Below, one piece after another: positions 51,082 through 59,662 of a DNA stretch of 64,000 nt; position 1 is the stretch's first letter; every line of letters begins with the position of its first letter. A program made the position numbers and the translations under genes. The notes under the pieces were generated by a model that did not search any database, was not told the origin of the DNA, and saw nothing but the letters and a program-made list of their open reading frames with translations. The stretch is from Actinomadura pelletieri DSM 43383. GTDB lineage: Bacteria > Actinomycetota > Actinomycetes > Streptosporangiales > Streptosporangiaceae. The stretch is taken from positions 806,001 to 870,000 of the forward strand of contig NZ_RBWU01000001.1 in the NCBI RefSeq assembly GCF_003634705.1, given 5' to 3'.

Positions 51082-51945
51082 ATGGACCGCCGCGAACTCG
51101 CCGATTTCCTCCGCCGCTCCCGGGAGCGGCTGCGACCGCACGAGGTCGGGTTGGCCGCGGGGCCGCGGCGCCGTACGCCCGGGTTGCGCCGCGAGGAGGT
51201 GTCGCAGCTCGCGGGGATGTCCGCCGACTACTACATGCGGCTTGAGCAGGCGCGGAGCCCGCAGCCGTCCGTCCAGATGCTCGGCGCTCTCGCCCGTGCG
51301 CTCCGGCTGACCTCGGACGAACGCGACCATCTGTACGTTCTCGCCGGGCACCGTCCGCCCGCCGGGCCCTTCGCAGGGGAACACGTCCGGCCGAGTCTGC
51401 TGTACCTGCTCGACCGGCTGCACGAGACACCGGCGCAGATCATCGGTGACCTCGGGGACGTTCTGGCACAGAACTCGATGTCCAGTTCCCTCTTCGGCTG
51501 CATCTGCTCGACCGAGCCGGGGGAACGGAACATCGTCTGGCGGTGGTTCACCGACCCGACCATCCGGGCGGCCTATCCGGCGGAGGAGCACGAGTACCAC
51601 AGCCGTGTCCATGTCGCCGACCTGCGCGCCGCGGTGGCCCGCCGGGGCAATGACGCCGCCGCGTCCGCCCTGGTCGAGCGGCTTCGCCGGGCGAGTGAGG
51701 AGTTCCGCGGGCTCTGGGCGCGGCATGAGGTGGCCGTGCGCCGCACCGCCCGGCTACGGGTCCTGCATCCGGAGATCGGGTTGATCGAGTTCGACGCGGA
51801 GACCCTGCTCACCCCGGCGGAGGACCAGCGGCTCTTCGTCTACACGCCGCCGCCCGGGAGCCCGACCGTCGAGGCCCTGGAGCTTCTCCACACGATCGGC
51901 CCCGAGACCGCCCATCGCAGCCACCTGGGTGCGGTCAGGTCGTGA
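51082..51945 (+). CDS. XRE-family regulator with MmyB ligand-binding domain
   Basis: The 287-residue regulator has an XRE helix-turn-helix at residues ~5-75 (ELADFLRRSRERLRPHEVGL, then TPGLRREEVSQLAGMSADYYMRLEQ). The MmyB-like PAS-type ligand domain follows (~110-280). It carries a less usual Cys-containing stretch (SLFGCICSTEPGERNIVWRW) in place of the common MWANDPAF-like region. These proteins typically repress an adjacent oxidoreductase or hydrolase gene, which here is the divergent alpha/beta hydrolase. ATG at 51082 has GGGAGG at 7-bp spacing; ATG at 51067 is also in frame. Its end overlaps the convergent methyltransferase gene by 11 bases. Confidence 0.88.
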   Translation: MDRRELADFLRRSRERLRPHEVGLAAGPRRRTPGLRREEVSQLAGMSADYYMRLEQARSPQPSVQMLGALARALRLTSDERDHLYVLAGHRPPAGPFAGEHVRPSLLYLLDRLHETPAQIIGDLGDVLAQNSMSSSLFGCICSTEPGERNIVWRWFTDPTIRAAYPAEEHEYHSRVHVADLRAAVARRGNDAAASALVERLRRASEEFRGLWARHEVAVRRTARLRVLHPEIGLIEFDAETLLTPAEDQRLFVYTPPPGSPTVEALELLHTIGPETAHRSHLGAVRS

Positions 51946-53050
51946 GACGCCAGAGGGTGGTGGTCTCGGCGGCGCGGGCGGCGTGCAGCGGGTCGTCGGG
52001 GTCGTCGACGCGTGGGTGACGCGGTTTGGTGTCGAGGCGTCCCGCGACCCGTAGACCGGACGAGCCGATCAGCGTGGGCAGTTCGTCGGGTGTCCGCAGA
52101 CCGAGATGTTCGGCGAGGTCGGACAGGATCAGCCAGCCCTCGCCGCCCGGTTCGAGGTGGTCGGCGAGGCCCGTCAGGAAGCCGCGGAGCATCTGACCGC
52201 CCTGGTCGTAGACGGCGTGGTCGAGCGGGGACGACGGTTTCGCGGGCAGCCAGGGCGGGTTGCAGACGACCAGCCCGGCTCGTCCTTCAGGGAACAGGTC
52301 GGCCTGGACGACGTCGACTCGGGACGCCAGGTTCAGCCGGTTGATGTTCTCTTCGGCACAGGCAAGGGCTCGCGGGTCGTTGTCAGTGGCGACGACCCGT
52401 TCCACGCCGCGTCGGGCAAGGACGGCCGCCAGGACGCCGGTGCCGGTTCCTATGTCGAATGCCGTCTTCGTCGATGGCAACGGTGCTTCGCCGACGAGAT
52501 CCACGTATTCGCCTCTGATCGGCGAGAAGACCCCGTAATGCGGGTACACGTGGTCGCCGCCCAGTGCCGGGATCGGTACGCCCTTCTCCCGCCATTCGTG
52601 TGCGCCGATGAGTCCGAGGAGTTCGCGCAAGGACGTCACGTAGGGCTCGTCGTCCGGCCCGTACACCTCGGTACAGGCGTCACGGACGTCAGGGGCGCGG
52701 CGCAGCGGAATCACGTGCCCCGGCTCGAACGGTATGAGCAGCATGCCGAGCGTCCGCGCGCGCTGGGCACGAGCCTGCCGGTACAGGTGGAACGCCGGTA
52801 CCTCCGAAGGCCGTCGTTTGCGCCGTCGCGGTGGACGGTCGATCCGGCGTGCCATCGCTCGAAGGAGCTGGCGCGCGTTCTGGAAGTCGCCGCGCCACAG
52901 CAGCGCGGTGCCTTCGCAGGCCAACCGGTACGCGTCGTCCGCGCGTGTCGCGTCGTCGGCGACCACGACGCGCCGGGGCGCCGGGGCGCCGCTCTGCGAC
53001 CGCCATCGGACGCGATGGTCCCGGCCGTCCCGCCAGGAGATCTCGTCCAC
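51935..53050 (-). CDS. Class I SAM-dependent methyltransferase
   Basis: The 371-residue protein has an N-terminal helical region (~1-150, including LLWRGDFQNARQLLRAMARR). A Rossmann methyltransferase domain follows, with motif I TAFDIGTGTGVLAAVLARRG, the acidic VVATDNDPRALACAEENI and motif IV VVCNPPWLPA. NPPW in place of NPPY places it near the N6-adenine/N5-glutamine methyltransferases of the RsmC/HemK group. The substrate could be rRNA, a protein or DNA; sequence alone cannot say. GTG at 53050 (VDEISWRDGRDH) is chosen because it lies 17 bases after the XRE gene and the frame upstream belongs to that gene in another register. It looks like the last gene of a minus-strand operon starting at the DUF4097 lipoprotein. 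Confidence 0.82.
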   Translation of the reverse strand: MDEISWRDGRDHRVRWRSQSGAPAPRRVVVADDATRADDAYRLACEGTALLWRGDFQNARQLLRAMARRIDRPPRRRKRRPSEVPAFHLYRQARAQRARTLGMLLIPFEPGHVIPLRRAPDVRDACTEVYGPDDEPYVTSLRELLGLIGAHEWREKGVPIPALGGDHVYPHYGVFSPIRGEYVDLVGEAPLPSTKTAFDIGTGTGVLAAVLARRGVERVVATDNDPRALACAEENINRLNLASRVDVVQADLFPEGRAGLVVCNPPWLPAKPSSPLDHAVYDQGGQMLRGFLTGLADHLEPGGEGWLILSDLAEHLGLRTPDELPTLIGSSGLRVAGRLDTKPRHPRVDDPDDPLHAARAAETTTLWRLTT

Positions 53051-53067
53051 ACCGACACCGTATCGAG

Positions 53068-53949
53068 CTACGGCCGTGGGACGGACGTTCCGGTGGCCAG
53101 GTCGGCGGAGGAGAGGCAGGTGGACGTTTCCGACAGTTCCCGCAGCGCCTTCTCCGACGGCGATCTCGGTTCCGCCGCGTACAGCATGAGTCGGCTGAGG
53201 TCGGGGTCGCCGGGCAGTTGCAGGGTCTCGAACGGCAGGACGAGCCGTCCCACCCGCGGATGGTCGATGCGGGCCTCGCCATGCGTCAGGTCGGTCACAT
53301 GGTGCGCCGACCACATTTCCCGGAAACCGGGGCTTCGGTCGCGAAGCGTGTCGATCAGGGCGCGGAGCCGCGGATCGTCCGGGTCCTGCCCGGAGCGGAA
53401 CCGCAGATGAGCGACGTTTCGGCGGGCGACGGACGTCCAGTGGTCGCCGAGCCGGGCCCGGTAGTCGTCGTTCAGGTGGATCTGGTGCGACCAGGTCCGT
53501 TCCTCCGGGGGAACGGCGGCGAGGTCGACGAACACGGCGGCGGTGAGACGGTTCCACGCGACGACGTTCGTGTACGGCCCGACGATGTAGGCGGGCGCGT
53601 GGGTGATCGCGTCGAGCAGGTGCTGGAGCGGGGCGCGCAGGCGGGGCGGGTCCGTGACGGGCGTCCGGCGCGGCGGGTGGGCGAGCCGGTGCAGGTGGGC
53701 GCGTTCGTCGCCGTCCAGGCGCAGCGCCCGCGCGATCGCGTCGAGGACCTCGGTGGACACGCCGTCGGCCGTGCCCTGTTCGAGCCGGATGTAGTAGGCG
53801 ACGCTGACGCCCGCGGCCTGCGCCAGTTCCTCCCGCCGCAGGCCGGGCACGCGGCGCCGTGTCCCGTAGGAGGTGACGCCGACGTCCTCGGGCCGTAGCC
53901 GTGCCCGCCTCGTCCTGAGGAACTCCCCGAGTTCGCCGTTACGCCCCAT
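53068..53949 (-). CDS. XRE-family regulator with MmyB ligand-binding domain (second)
   Basis: The 293-residue protein has the XRE domain GELGEFLRTRRARLRPEDVG, then RVPGLRREELAQAAGVSVAYYIRLEQG. A canonical MmyB ligand domain follows (AYIVGPYTNVVAWNRLTAAVFVDLAAVP, then SVARRNVAHLRFRSGQDPDDPRL). It lies 10 bp after the DUF4097 gene and 17 bp before the methyltransferase gene on the same strand, so it is probably co-transcribed with them. Its likely target is this operon. It is clearly related to the MmyB-type regulator 1.1 kb away on the other strand. Confidence 0.9.
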   Translation of the reverse strand: MGRNGELGEFLRTRRARLRPEDVGVTSYGTRRRVPGLRREELAQAAGVSVAYYIRLEQGTADGVSTEVLDAIARALRLDGDERAHLHRLAHPPRRTPVTDPPRLRAPLQHLLDAITHAPAYIVGPYTNVVAWNRLTAAVFVDLAAVPPEERTWSHQIHLNDDYRARLGDHWTSVARRNVAHLRFRSGQDPDDPRLRALIDTLRDRSPGFREMWSAHHVTDLTHGEARIDHPRVGRLVLPFETLQLPGDPDLSRLMLYAAEPRSPSEKALRELSETSTCLSSADLATGTSVPRP

Positions 53950-53959
53950 GCCGCCGAGG

Positions 53960-54682
53960 TTATCCCCCGGATTTCACGGTGATGTCGCCGTTGTCGGTGA
54001 CCAGTTCGAGGTGGTGCGGAGCGGACGCGTCGTTCTGGATTCCGATCTTCCGGTCGCCGCTGTCGGCCCGCGAGGACACCCGGTACCGGCCCTGCGGGAC
54101 GGTGAGAGTGATCGACCCGTTGGACGTCTCCGCGCGGATGTTCTGCGGTTTCGCCGGAGTGAGGATGATCTTGCCGTTGTCGGTGCGCACGTCGATACGG
54201 TCGCCCTTGAGGTTGCGTCCCTCGACCTTCCCGTTGTCGGTCCTCGCCCTGACCGGGCCGGTGACGTCGTCCAGGCGGACGGCGCCGTTGTCGGTCGACA
54301 CGTTCACGGCGCCCACCTTGGAAAGGTTGATCGCGCCGTTGTCCGTCCTGCCCGTCACGGGCAGGCCCGCCGGGAGGTCGAGCGTGTAGTTCACCGAGCA
54401 GTTCGATCCGCAGTCGCTGAGTTTGAGGACACCGTTCTCGATCCGGTGCGTGGCTCCCTCCGGCCGGTCACCGCGATACTCGACCGTGCGGTGAAGGGAC
54501 GCCTTGGACGCGCCACCGCGCAGCGTCACACGGCCGGAATCGATGGCGTCCAGGTGCACGGCGGTGATGTCGCCGTTGAGCGCGGCGTCGTCCTCGAACG
54601 TCGACGCGAACGCCGTGCCGCAGGCGCTCAGCGCACTTGCGCCGACCACGATGGCGACGATTGCAGATACTTGGCGACGCAC
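53960..54682 (-). CDS. DUF4097 beta-strand-repeat lipoprotein
   Basis: The 240-residue protein has a lipoprotein signal (VSAIVAIVVGASALSACGTA). The mature chain is a right-handed-helix style repeat: TDNGAIN, TDNGAVR, TDNGKVE, TDNGKII, TSNGSIT and TDNGDIT recur every ~18-20 residues, the mark of the DUF4097/adhesin-like family. A CGSNC pair could form a disulfide. It would be anchored on the outer membrane face; the role is unknown. It is the first gene of a minus-strand group, divergent from an MFS exporter gene. Confidence 0.85.
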   Translation of the reverse strand: MRRQVSAIVAIVVGASALSACGTAFASTFEDDAALNGDITAVHLDAIDSGRVTLRGGASKASLHRTVEYRGDRPEGATHRIENGVLKLSDCGSNCSVNYTLDLPAGLPVTGRTDNGAINLSKVGAVNVSTDNGAVRLDDVTGPVRARTDNGKVEGRNLKGDRIDVRTDNGKIILTPAKPQNIRAETSNGSITLTVPQGRYRVSSRADSGDRKIGIQNDASAPHHLELVTDNGDITVKSGG

Positions 54683-54873
54683 GAGTTCCTCCCGCTGACC
54701 TTGGCTCTTGGCCTGATGCTGTCGAGCGTAGGAAGAAGCGGTGCGAACGGCCGTCCCGCTGAGGAGCGAGGTTTTCTCTGGCTCCCAGGTGCCGATTTCT
54801 GAGCCTGCCCCTGCCAGTAGTACGAACGAGCGGTGGCTGGGTAGCCGCGTCCAACGGAACGACAGTCATCTGC

Positions 54874-56268
54874 ATGACCGCACTCACTACGGACGTCTCG
54901 GCTCCTACCGGACTGATGACGTCACGGCACAAACTGGTATTGACCCTTCTCCTCGGCGCGCAGTTCATGCTCGCCATCGACTTCTCGATCCTGAATGTGG
55001 CGTTGCCGGTCGTCGGCCGGGGACTGGGCTTCGGCCTGGACGAGTTGCAGTGGATCGCGACCGCATTCGCGCTTCCCGCCGCCGGTTTCACGCTCCTGTT
55101 CGGCCGCGTCGCCGATCTGTTCGGACGGCGACGGATGCTGATCGCGGGCATGCTCCTCCTGGCCGGAGGTTCCCTGATCGGTGGGTTGGCGACGTCACCG
55201 GAGGTGCTGCTGGCAGGGCGCGTCCTCCAGGGTCTGGCCACGGCCATCGCGACCCCGGCGGCACTGTCGCTGATCACCACGTCCTTCCCGGAGGGACCGC
55301 TGCGGGCTCGGGCGCTCGGGCTCAGCGGGGCGCTGATGTCCGCCGGGTTCACGGTGGGCGCGATCCTCGGCGGCGTGCTCACGGACCTGCTGAGCTGGCG
55401 CTGGGCCTTCCTGATCAACGTGCCGGTCGCGGTGGTGATCGTCGCCGTGGTTCCGCTGGTGGTCACCGAGAGCCGTACCCGGGACCGGGCGAAGCTGGAC
55501 GTTCCCGGCGCGGTGACCGTGACCGGCGGGCTCCTCGCCCTGGTCTACGGGATCACCTCCGCCGGTGAGCACGGCATGGGATCCGCCGGGGCGGTCGGCG
55601 CGCTCACCGCCGCCGCCGTGCTGCTCAGCGCGTTCGTACTGGTGGAACGGCGTTCACCGGCGCCGCTCGCGCCGCTGAGCGTCCTCACCCGGCGAACCGT
55701 CACCTGGGGCAATGTCGGCGGGTTCGTCGCGTTCGCCACGGAGACGTCGCTGGTGTTCCTGATGACGCTCTACCTCCAGAAGGTTCTAAGTTTCTCCCCG
55801 CTGGCGACGGGTCTCGCGCTCGGCGTCCTCGGCGTCGGGACGTTCGCGGGCGGTGTCGCCGCGCCCCGGATCATGGGACGGTTCGGCGGCCGCACGACCC
55901 TCGTCGGCGGGCTCGTCCTGCAGGCGGCGGCGACGGCGGCGCTGCTGGGCCTCGGCGAGTCGCGGGGCGCGCTCGGGCTCCTGCTCGTCGCGACCGCGAT
56001 CGGCGGCTTCGGGAACCTCGTCGCGATCGTGGCGTTCATGGGGACGGCGACGTCCGTGCTCCCCGACCGGGACCAGGGCCTCGCGACCGGGCTCGCCACC
56101 ATGACGCAGCAGATCGCCATCACGCTCGGGATCCCCGTGATGAGCGCGGTGGCGACCGCGAACACCGGCGGGTCCGTCCTCGGCGGCGTCCACACGGCCA
56201 CGGCCGTGAACGTCGCTCTCATCCTGGTGGGAGCGGCCCTCGTGGGTTCGTTCCTGCGTCGCTCTTGA
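54874..56268 (+). CDS. MFS drug/proton antiporter (DHA2-like)
   Basis: The 464-residue membrane protein has 14-helix layout, as in the EmrB/QacA group. It starts MTSRHKLVLTLLLGAQFMLA, with IDFSILNVALPVVGRGLG and the motif FGRVADLFGRRRMLIAGMLL. Motif C is visible in GFTVGAILGGVLTDLLSWRWAFLINVPVAV. It probably exports drugs or other toxic compounds. The SDR gene follows directly (12 bp gap, or a 4-base overlap if the TTG start is used), so they form an operon. The exported compound may be a substrate or product of that oxidoreductase, which is inference. Confidence 0.9.
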   Translation: MTALTTDVSAPTGLMTSRHKLVLTLLLGAQFMLAIDFSILNVALPVVGRGLGFGLDELQWIATAFALPAAGFTLLFGRVADLFGRRRMLIAGMLLLAGGSLIGGLATSPEVLLAGRVLQGLATAIATPAALSLITTSFPEGPLRARALGLSGALMSAGFTVGAILGGVLTDLLSWRWAFLINVPVAVVIVAVVPLVVTESRTRDRAKLDVPGAVTVTGGLLALVYGITSAGEHGMGSAGAVGALTAAAVLLSAFVLVERRSPAPLAPLSVLTRRTVTWGNVGGFVAFATETSLVFLMTLYLQKVLSFSPLATGLALGVLGVGTFAGGVAAPRIMGRFGGRTTLVGGLVLQAAATAALLGLGESRGALGLLLVATAIGGFGNLVAIVAFMGTATSVLPDRDQGLATGLATMTQQIAITLGIPVMSAVATANTGGSVLGGVHTATAVNVALILVGAALVGSFLRRS

Positions 56269-56279
56269 ACGGATCAGCC

Positions 56280-57041
56280 ATGAATCTCGAACTCGCCGGC
56301 AAGGTCTTCATCGTCACCGGCGCGTCCGCCGGGATCGGCGAGGCGACCGCGGCGCTCCTCACCGAGGAGGGCGCGCACGTCATCGGTGTGGCCCGCAAGC
56401 CATCAAAGGGTGGCGTCGCCGCGGACCTGACCGACCCCGCCTCCGCCCAGCACATCGTGGACACCGCCCTGGAACGGCACGGCCGCCTCGACGGCCTGGT
56501 CAACAACGCGGGCGCCCTCCAGTCCCGGATCGGGTTCCTCGACGTGACCGACGACCAGTGGCACGCCACCTTCGAGCTGAACTTCCACGCGGCGGTCCGG
56601 ATGGCGCGGGCCGCGCTGCCCGCGCTGATCGACCAGGGCGCCGGGAGCATCGTGCACGTGTCCAGCGAGGCCGGACGGTTCCCCGACACGCCACTGGTCG
56701 ACTACGCGGCGTCCAAGACTGCGTTGCTGTCGGTGTCCAAGACGCTGGCGGGGGAGTTCGGCCGTTGCGGCGTCCGCTCCAACGTCGTCACGCCCGGACC
56801 CACACGGACCCGGCTGTGGGACGAGCCCGGCGGTTTCGCCGACCAACTCGCCGCACAGTACGGACTCCCTGTCGAGGAGGCCATAGAACGCTTTGTCCGC
56901 GAGGAACGACGCCTCCCGGTCGGACGTCTGGGCACACCACAGGACGTCGCACGCGTCATCGTCTACCTGCTGTCGCCACTGGCCGCCCAGGTGACCGGCG
57001 CCGAATGGACCGTGGACGGCGGCGCCCTCCGCCAACTCTGA
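56280..57041 (+). CDS. Short-chain dehydrogenase/reductase
   Basis: The 253-residue classical SDR has the cofactor motif VTGASAGIGEATAALL, the structural NNAG (LVNNAGAL) and the active-site triad: Ser in SIVHVSSEAGR, Tyr and Lys in VDYAASKTALLS. The C-terminal GAEWTVDGGALRQL is typical. An Arg after the first strand (VARKPSKGG) favours NADP(H). The ATG at 56280 is used; a TTG at 56265 overlapping the MFS stop is an alternative. It oxidises or reduces an unknown alcohol/ketone. Confidence 0.9.
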   Translation: MNLELAGKVFIVTGASAGIGEATAALLTEEGAHVIGVARKPSKGGVAADLTDPASAQHIVDTALERHGRLDGLVNNAGALQSRIGFLDVTDDQWHATFELNFHAAVRMARAALPALIDQGAGSIVHVSSEAGRFPDTPLVDYAASKTALLSVSKTLAGEFGRCGVRSNVVTPGPTRTRLWDEPGGFADQLAAQYGLPVEEAIERFVREERRLPVGRLGTPQDVARVIVYLLSPLAAQVTGAEWTVDGGALRQL

Positions 57042-57136
57042 CCCACCCTGGCCGGCGCGCCCGTTCCCGTCGGTTCGCGCTGGCCAGAGTGGCGCCCTCC
57101 CACGGGGACCTGACGCACGCCGGTACGCTGACCGAC

Positions 57137-57529
57137 GTGCGACTACCTGGGCCATTGCATGTGGTCAACGAAGGCTTGGCGTTCCTGCTGGAGATGGCGA
57201 CGATCGTCTGGCTCGTCTGGTGGGGGTTCGCGACCGGTGGAAACGTGCTCGTCGACATCGTCCTTGGAATCGGCACGCCGACCGCCGCGATGACACTCTG
57301 GGGCCTGTTCGCCGCGCCGAAAGCGCGATTCAAGGTCGCGCTCCCGTTCGTACTGCTGGTGAAGGCCCTGGTGTTCGGTGCCGGGGCCCTGGCCCTCTAC
57401 GGCGTCGACCGCCCCGTGTGGGCGGTCACCTTCGCCGTGGTCGCGTTCCTCAACACCGCCCTGGCGACCGCCGACCGCGAGGCCCGCTTCCACGTCGCGT
57501 CCCACCGTTCGGGAGTCGCCGCACGATGA
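57137..57529 (+). CDS. YrdB-family (DUF2568) membrane protein
   Basis: The 130-residue protein has four membrane helices. It begins VRLPGPLHVVNEGLAFLLEM and has LVWWGFATGG and GTPTAAMTLWGLFAAPKARF, which match the YrdB/DUF2568 family. The function is unknown. GTG at 57137 gives the family's usual length. It follows the SDR gene by 95 bp. Confidence 0.82.
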   Translation: MRLPGPLHVVNEGLAFLLEMATIVWLVWWGFATGGNVLVDIVLGIGTPTAAMTLWGLFAAPKARFKVALPFVLLVKALVFGAGALALYGVDRPVWAVTFAVVAFLNTALATADREARFHVASHRSGVAAR

Positions 57530-57580
57530 TGTCGGATTTCCGCTAGTGGAACCATCTGACCGTCGGTGATGCTGGGGGAC

Positions 57581-59053
57581 ATGCACGAGGACGCGGAAAG
57601 ATGCGTACGGGCTGTTCAGGCGAAGGACGCTCGGTTCGACGGGTGGTTCTTCGTCGGGGTGGTCACCACCGGGATCTACTGCCGTCCGAGTTGCCCGGTG
57701 GTGGCGCCCAAGCCCGAGAACATGCGGTTCCATCCGAGCGCCGCGTCCGCGCAGCAGGCCGGTTTCCGGGCGTGCAAACGCTGCCGTCCCGACACCTCCC
57801 CCGGCTCGCCGGAGTGGAACCACCGCGCGGACGTCGTCGCCCGCGCGATGCGCCTCATCGCGGACGGTGTCGTCGACCGTGAAGGAGTTCCGGGGCTCGC
57901 AGGGCGGCTCGGCTACAGCACACGCCAGATCGAACGCCAACTCAACGCGGAACTGGGTGCGGGGCCACTCGCACTGGCGCGGGCACAGCGCGCTCAGACG
58001 GCGAGGCTCCTCATCGAAACGACGTCCCTTCCCATGGGTGATGTCGCGTTCGCGGCGGGCTTCGCCAGTATCCGAGCCTTCAACGAGACCGTGCGAAGTG
58101 TGTTCGCACTGACGCCGACCGCTCTACGCGACCGTGTCGCCAAGGGACACCCGCCCGCCGGTTCCGGGGCACTGTCGCTTCGGCTGCCGTTCCGGGCGCC
58201 GCTATGCCCTGACAACCTCTTCGGTCATCTCGCCGCGACCGCCGTCCCCGGCGTCGAGGAATGGCGGGACGGCGCGTACCGCCGGACCATGCGCCTCCCC
58301 CACGGGCACGGCATCGTCGCGCTGCGCCCCCGGCCCGATCATGTCGCCTGCACGCTCACCCTCAGCGACCTGCGGGACCTCACCATCGCGATCAGCCGTT
58401 GCCGCTGGATGCTCGACCTCGACGCCGATCCCGTCGCCGTGGACGACCTCCTGCGGGCCGACCCCGTCCTCGCCCCGCTGGTCGACAAAGCGCCCGGGCG
58501 GCGCGTCCCGCGTACCGTGGACGCCCCCGAGTTCGCGGTGCGTGCCGTCCTGGGGCAGCAGGTGTCCACGGCGGCGGCCCGCACCCATGCCGGACGACTC
58601 GTCACTGCCTACGGCGACCCCGTGGACGACCCGGGCGGCGGACTCACCAACCTCTTCCCGACCCCGTCCGCGCTGGCGGAACTCGACCCGGAGACCCTCG
58701 CGTTCCCGAAAACCCGGCGCACCACCATCACCAGCCTCGTCGACGTGCTCGCGAGCGGCGAGATAGACCTCGGTGTGGGGAGCGACTGGGAGGAGGCCCG
58801 CGCTCGCCTGTCCGCCGTACCCGGCATCGGCCCGTGGACCATCGAGTCGATCGCGATGCGCGCCCTCGGCGACCCCGACGCGTTCATTCCGACCGACCTG
58901 GGGATCCGCGCCGCCGCCAAGGCACTCGACCTTCCCTCCACGCCTGCGGCCCTGACGCGCCGTGCCGCACACTGGCGTCCTTGGCGGGCCTACGCCGTCC
59001 AGTACCTGTGGGCCACGGGCGACCACGCCATCAACCTGCTTCCCGCGTCCTGA
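57581..59053 (+). CDS. Ada-type/AlkA fusion: methylphosphotriester-sensing DNA-3-methyladenine glycosylase
   Basis: The 490-residue protein combines three parts. The Ada N-terminal zinc domain (residues ~1-75) has the four Cys: GIYCRPSC (34, 38) and ACKRC (65, 68); the first would accept methyl groups from phosphotriesters. An AraC helix-turn-helix region follows (~85-185, LAGRLGYSTRQIERQLNAEL and VAFAAGFASIRAFNETVRSV). The AlkA glycosylase (~195-490) has its helix-hairpin-helix LSAVPGIGPWTIESIAMRAL and catalytic Asp in IPTDLGI. It removes alkylated bases and probably activates its own operon when methylated. The ATG at 57581 (MHEDAERCVRAVQ) matches the family start. The ogt gene follows after 17 bp, completing an adaptive-response operon. 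Confidence 0.94.
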   Translation: MHEDAERCVRAVQAKDARFDGWFFVGVVTTGIYCRPSCPVVAPKPENMRFHPSAASAQQAGFRACKRCRPDTSPGSPEWNHRADVVARAMRLIADGVVDREGVPGLAGRLGYSTRQIERQLNAELGAGPLALARAQRAQTARLLIETTSLPMGDVAFAAGFASIRAFNETVRSVFALTPTALRDRVAKGHPPAGSGALSLRLPFRAPLCPDNLFGHLAATAVPGVEEWRDGAYRRTMRLPHGHGIVALRPRPDHVACTLTLSDLRDLTIAISRCRWMLDLDADPVAVDDLLRADPVLAPLVDKAPGRRVPRTVDAPEFAVRAVLGQQVSTAAARTHAGRLVTAYGDPVDDPGGGLTNLFPTPSALAELDPETLAFPKTRRTTITSLVDVLASGEIDLGVGSDWEEARARLSAVPGIGPWTIESIAMRALGDPDAFIPTDLGIRAAAKALDLPSTPAALTRRAAHWRPWRAYAVQYLWATGDHAINLLPAS

Positions 59054-59070
59054 CCCTGGAAAGGAACGAC

Positions 59071-59580
59071 ATGGAACCGACGCATGTCGTCGTGGACAGT
59101 CCCGTAGGGCCACTCACACTGGTGGAACTGGACGGCGCTCTGTCAGCCCTCTACATGGAGGAGCAACGGCACCGTCCGCTCCAGGAGACCTTCGGTGCGC
59201 CGGGTGACGTCACCGCCGAACCGTTCGCGGGCGTCGTCGAACAACTCTCCGCCTACTTCGCGGGGGAGTTGACCGAGTTCGACCTCCCCCTCACCTTTCG
59301 CGGAACCGAGTTTCAGAAGCGCGTCTGGTCGGCGCTGCTAGAAATCCCGTACGGCGAGACCACCACCTACGGTCAGATCGCCGTCGAACTCGGCAGGCCG
59401 TCCGCGTCCCGAGCCGTGGGCCTCGCCAACGGACGCAACCCCATCAGCGTCATCGTCCCCTGCCACCGCGTCGTCGGCTCCACCGGAGACCTCACCGGCT
59501 ACGGCGGTGGCCTCGACCGCAAGCGCTACCTCCTCGACTTCGAACGCAAGACCAAGATCACCCAGGACGCGCTCTTCTAG
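59071..59580 (+). CDS. ogt: Methylated-DNA--protein-cysteine methyltransferase (Ogt)
   Basis: The 169-residue suicide enzyme moves methyl groups from O6-methylguanine to its active Cys131 in VIVPCHRVVGSTG. Upstream motifs are FQKRVWSALLEIPYGETTTYGQIAVELGRP and ASRAVGLANGRNPIS, then LTGYGGGLDRKRYLLDFE. It follows the Ada-AlkA gene by 17 bp, with GGAAAGGA before the ATG, so the two are co-expressed. No N-terminal Ada domain is present, as that lies in the neighbouring protein. Confidence 0.96.
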   Translation: MEPTHVVVDSPVGPLTLVELDGALSALYMEEQRHRPLQETFGAPGDVTAEPFAGVVEQLSAYFAGELTEFDLPLTFRGTEFQKRVWSALLEIPYGETTTYGQIAVELGRPSASRAVGLANGRNPISVIVPCHRVVGSTGDLTGYGGGLDRKRYLLDFERKTKITQDALF

Positions 59581-59662
59581 GTTTGTCGGAGCGGGGGGAT
59601 ACCGTGCTTGTCATGGCCGGTGCCCCCGGCCGGTCAAGCGGTTCGCGGAAAGGCTGATCAAG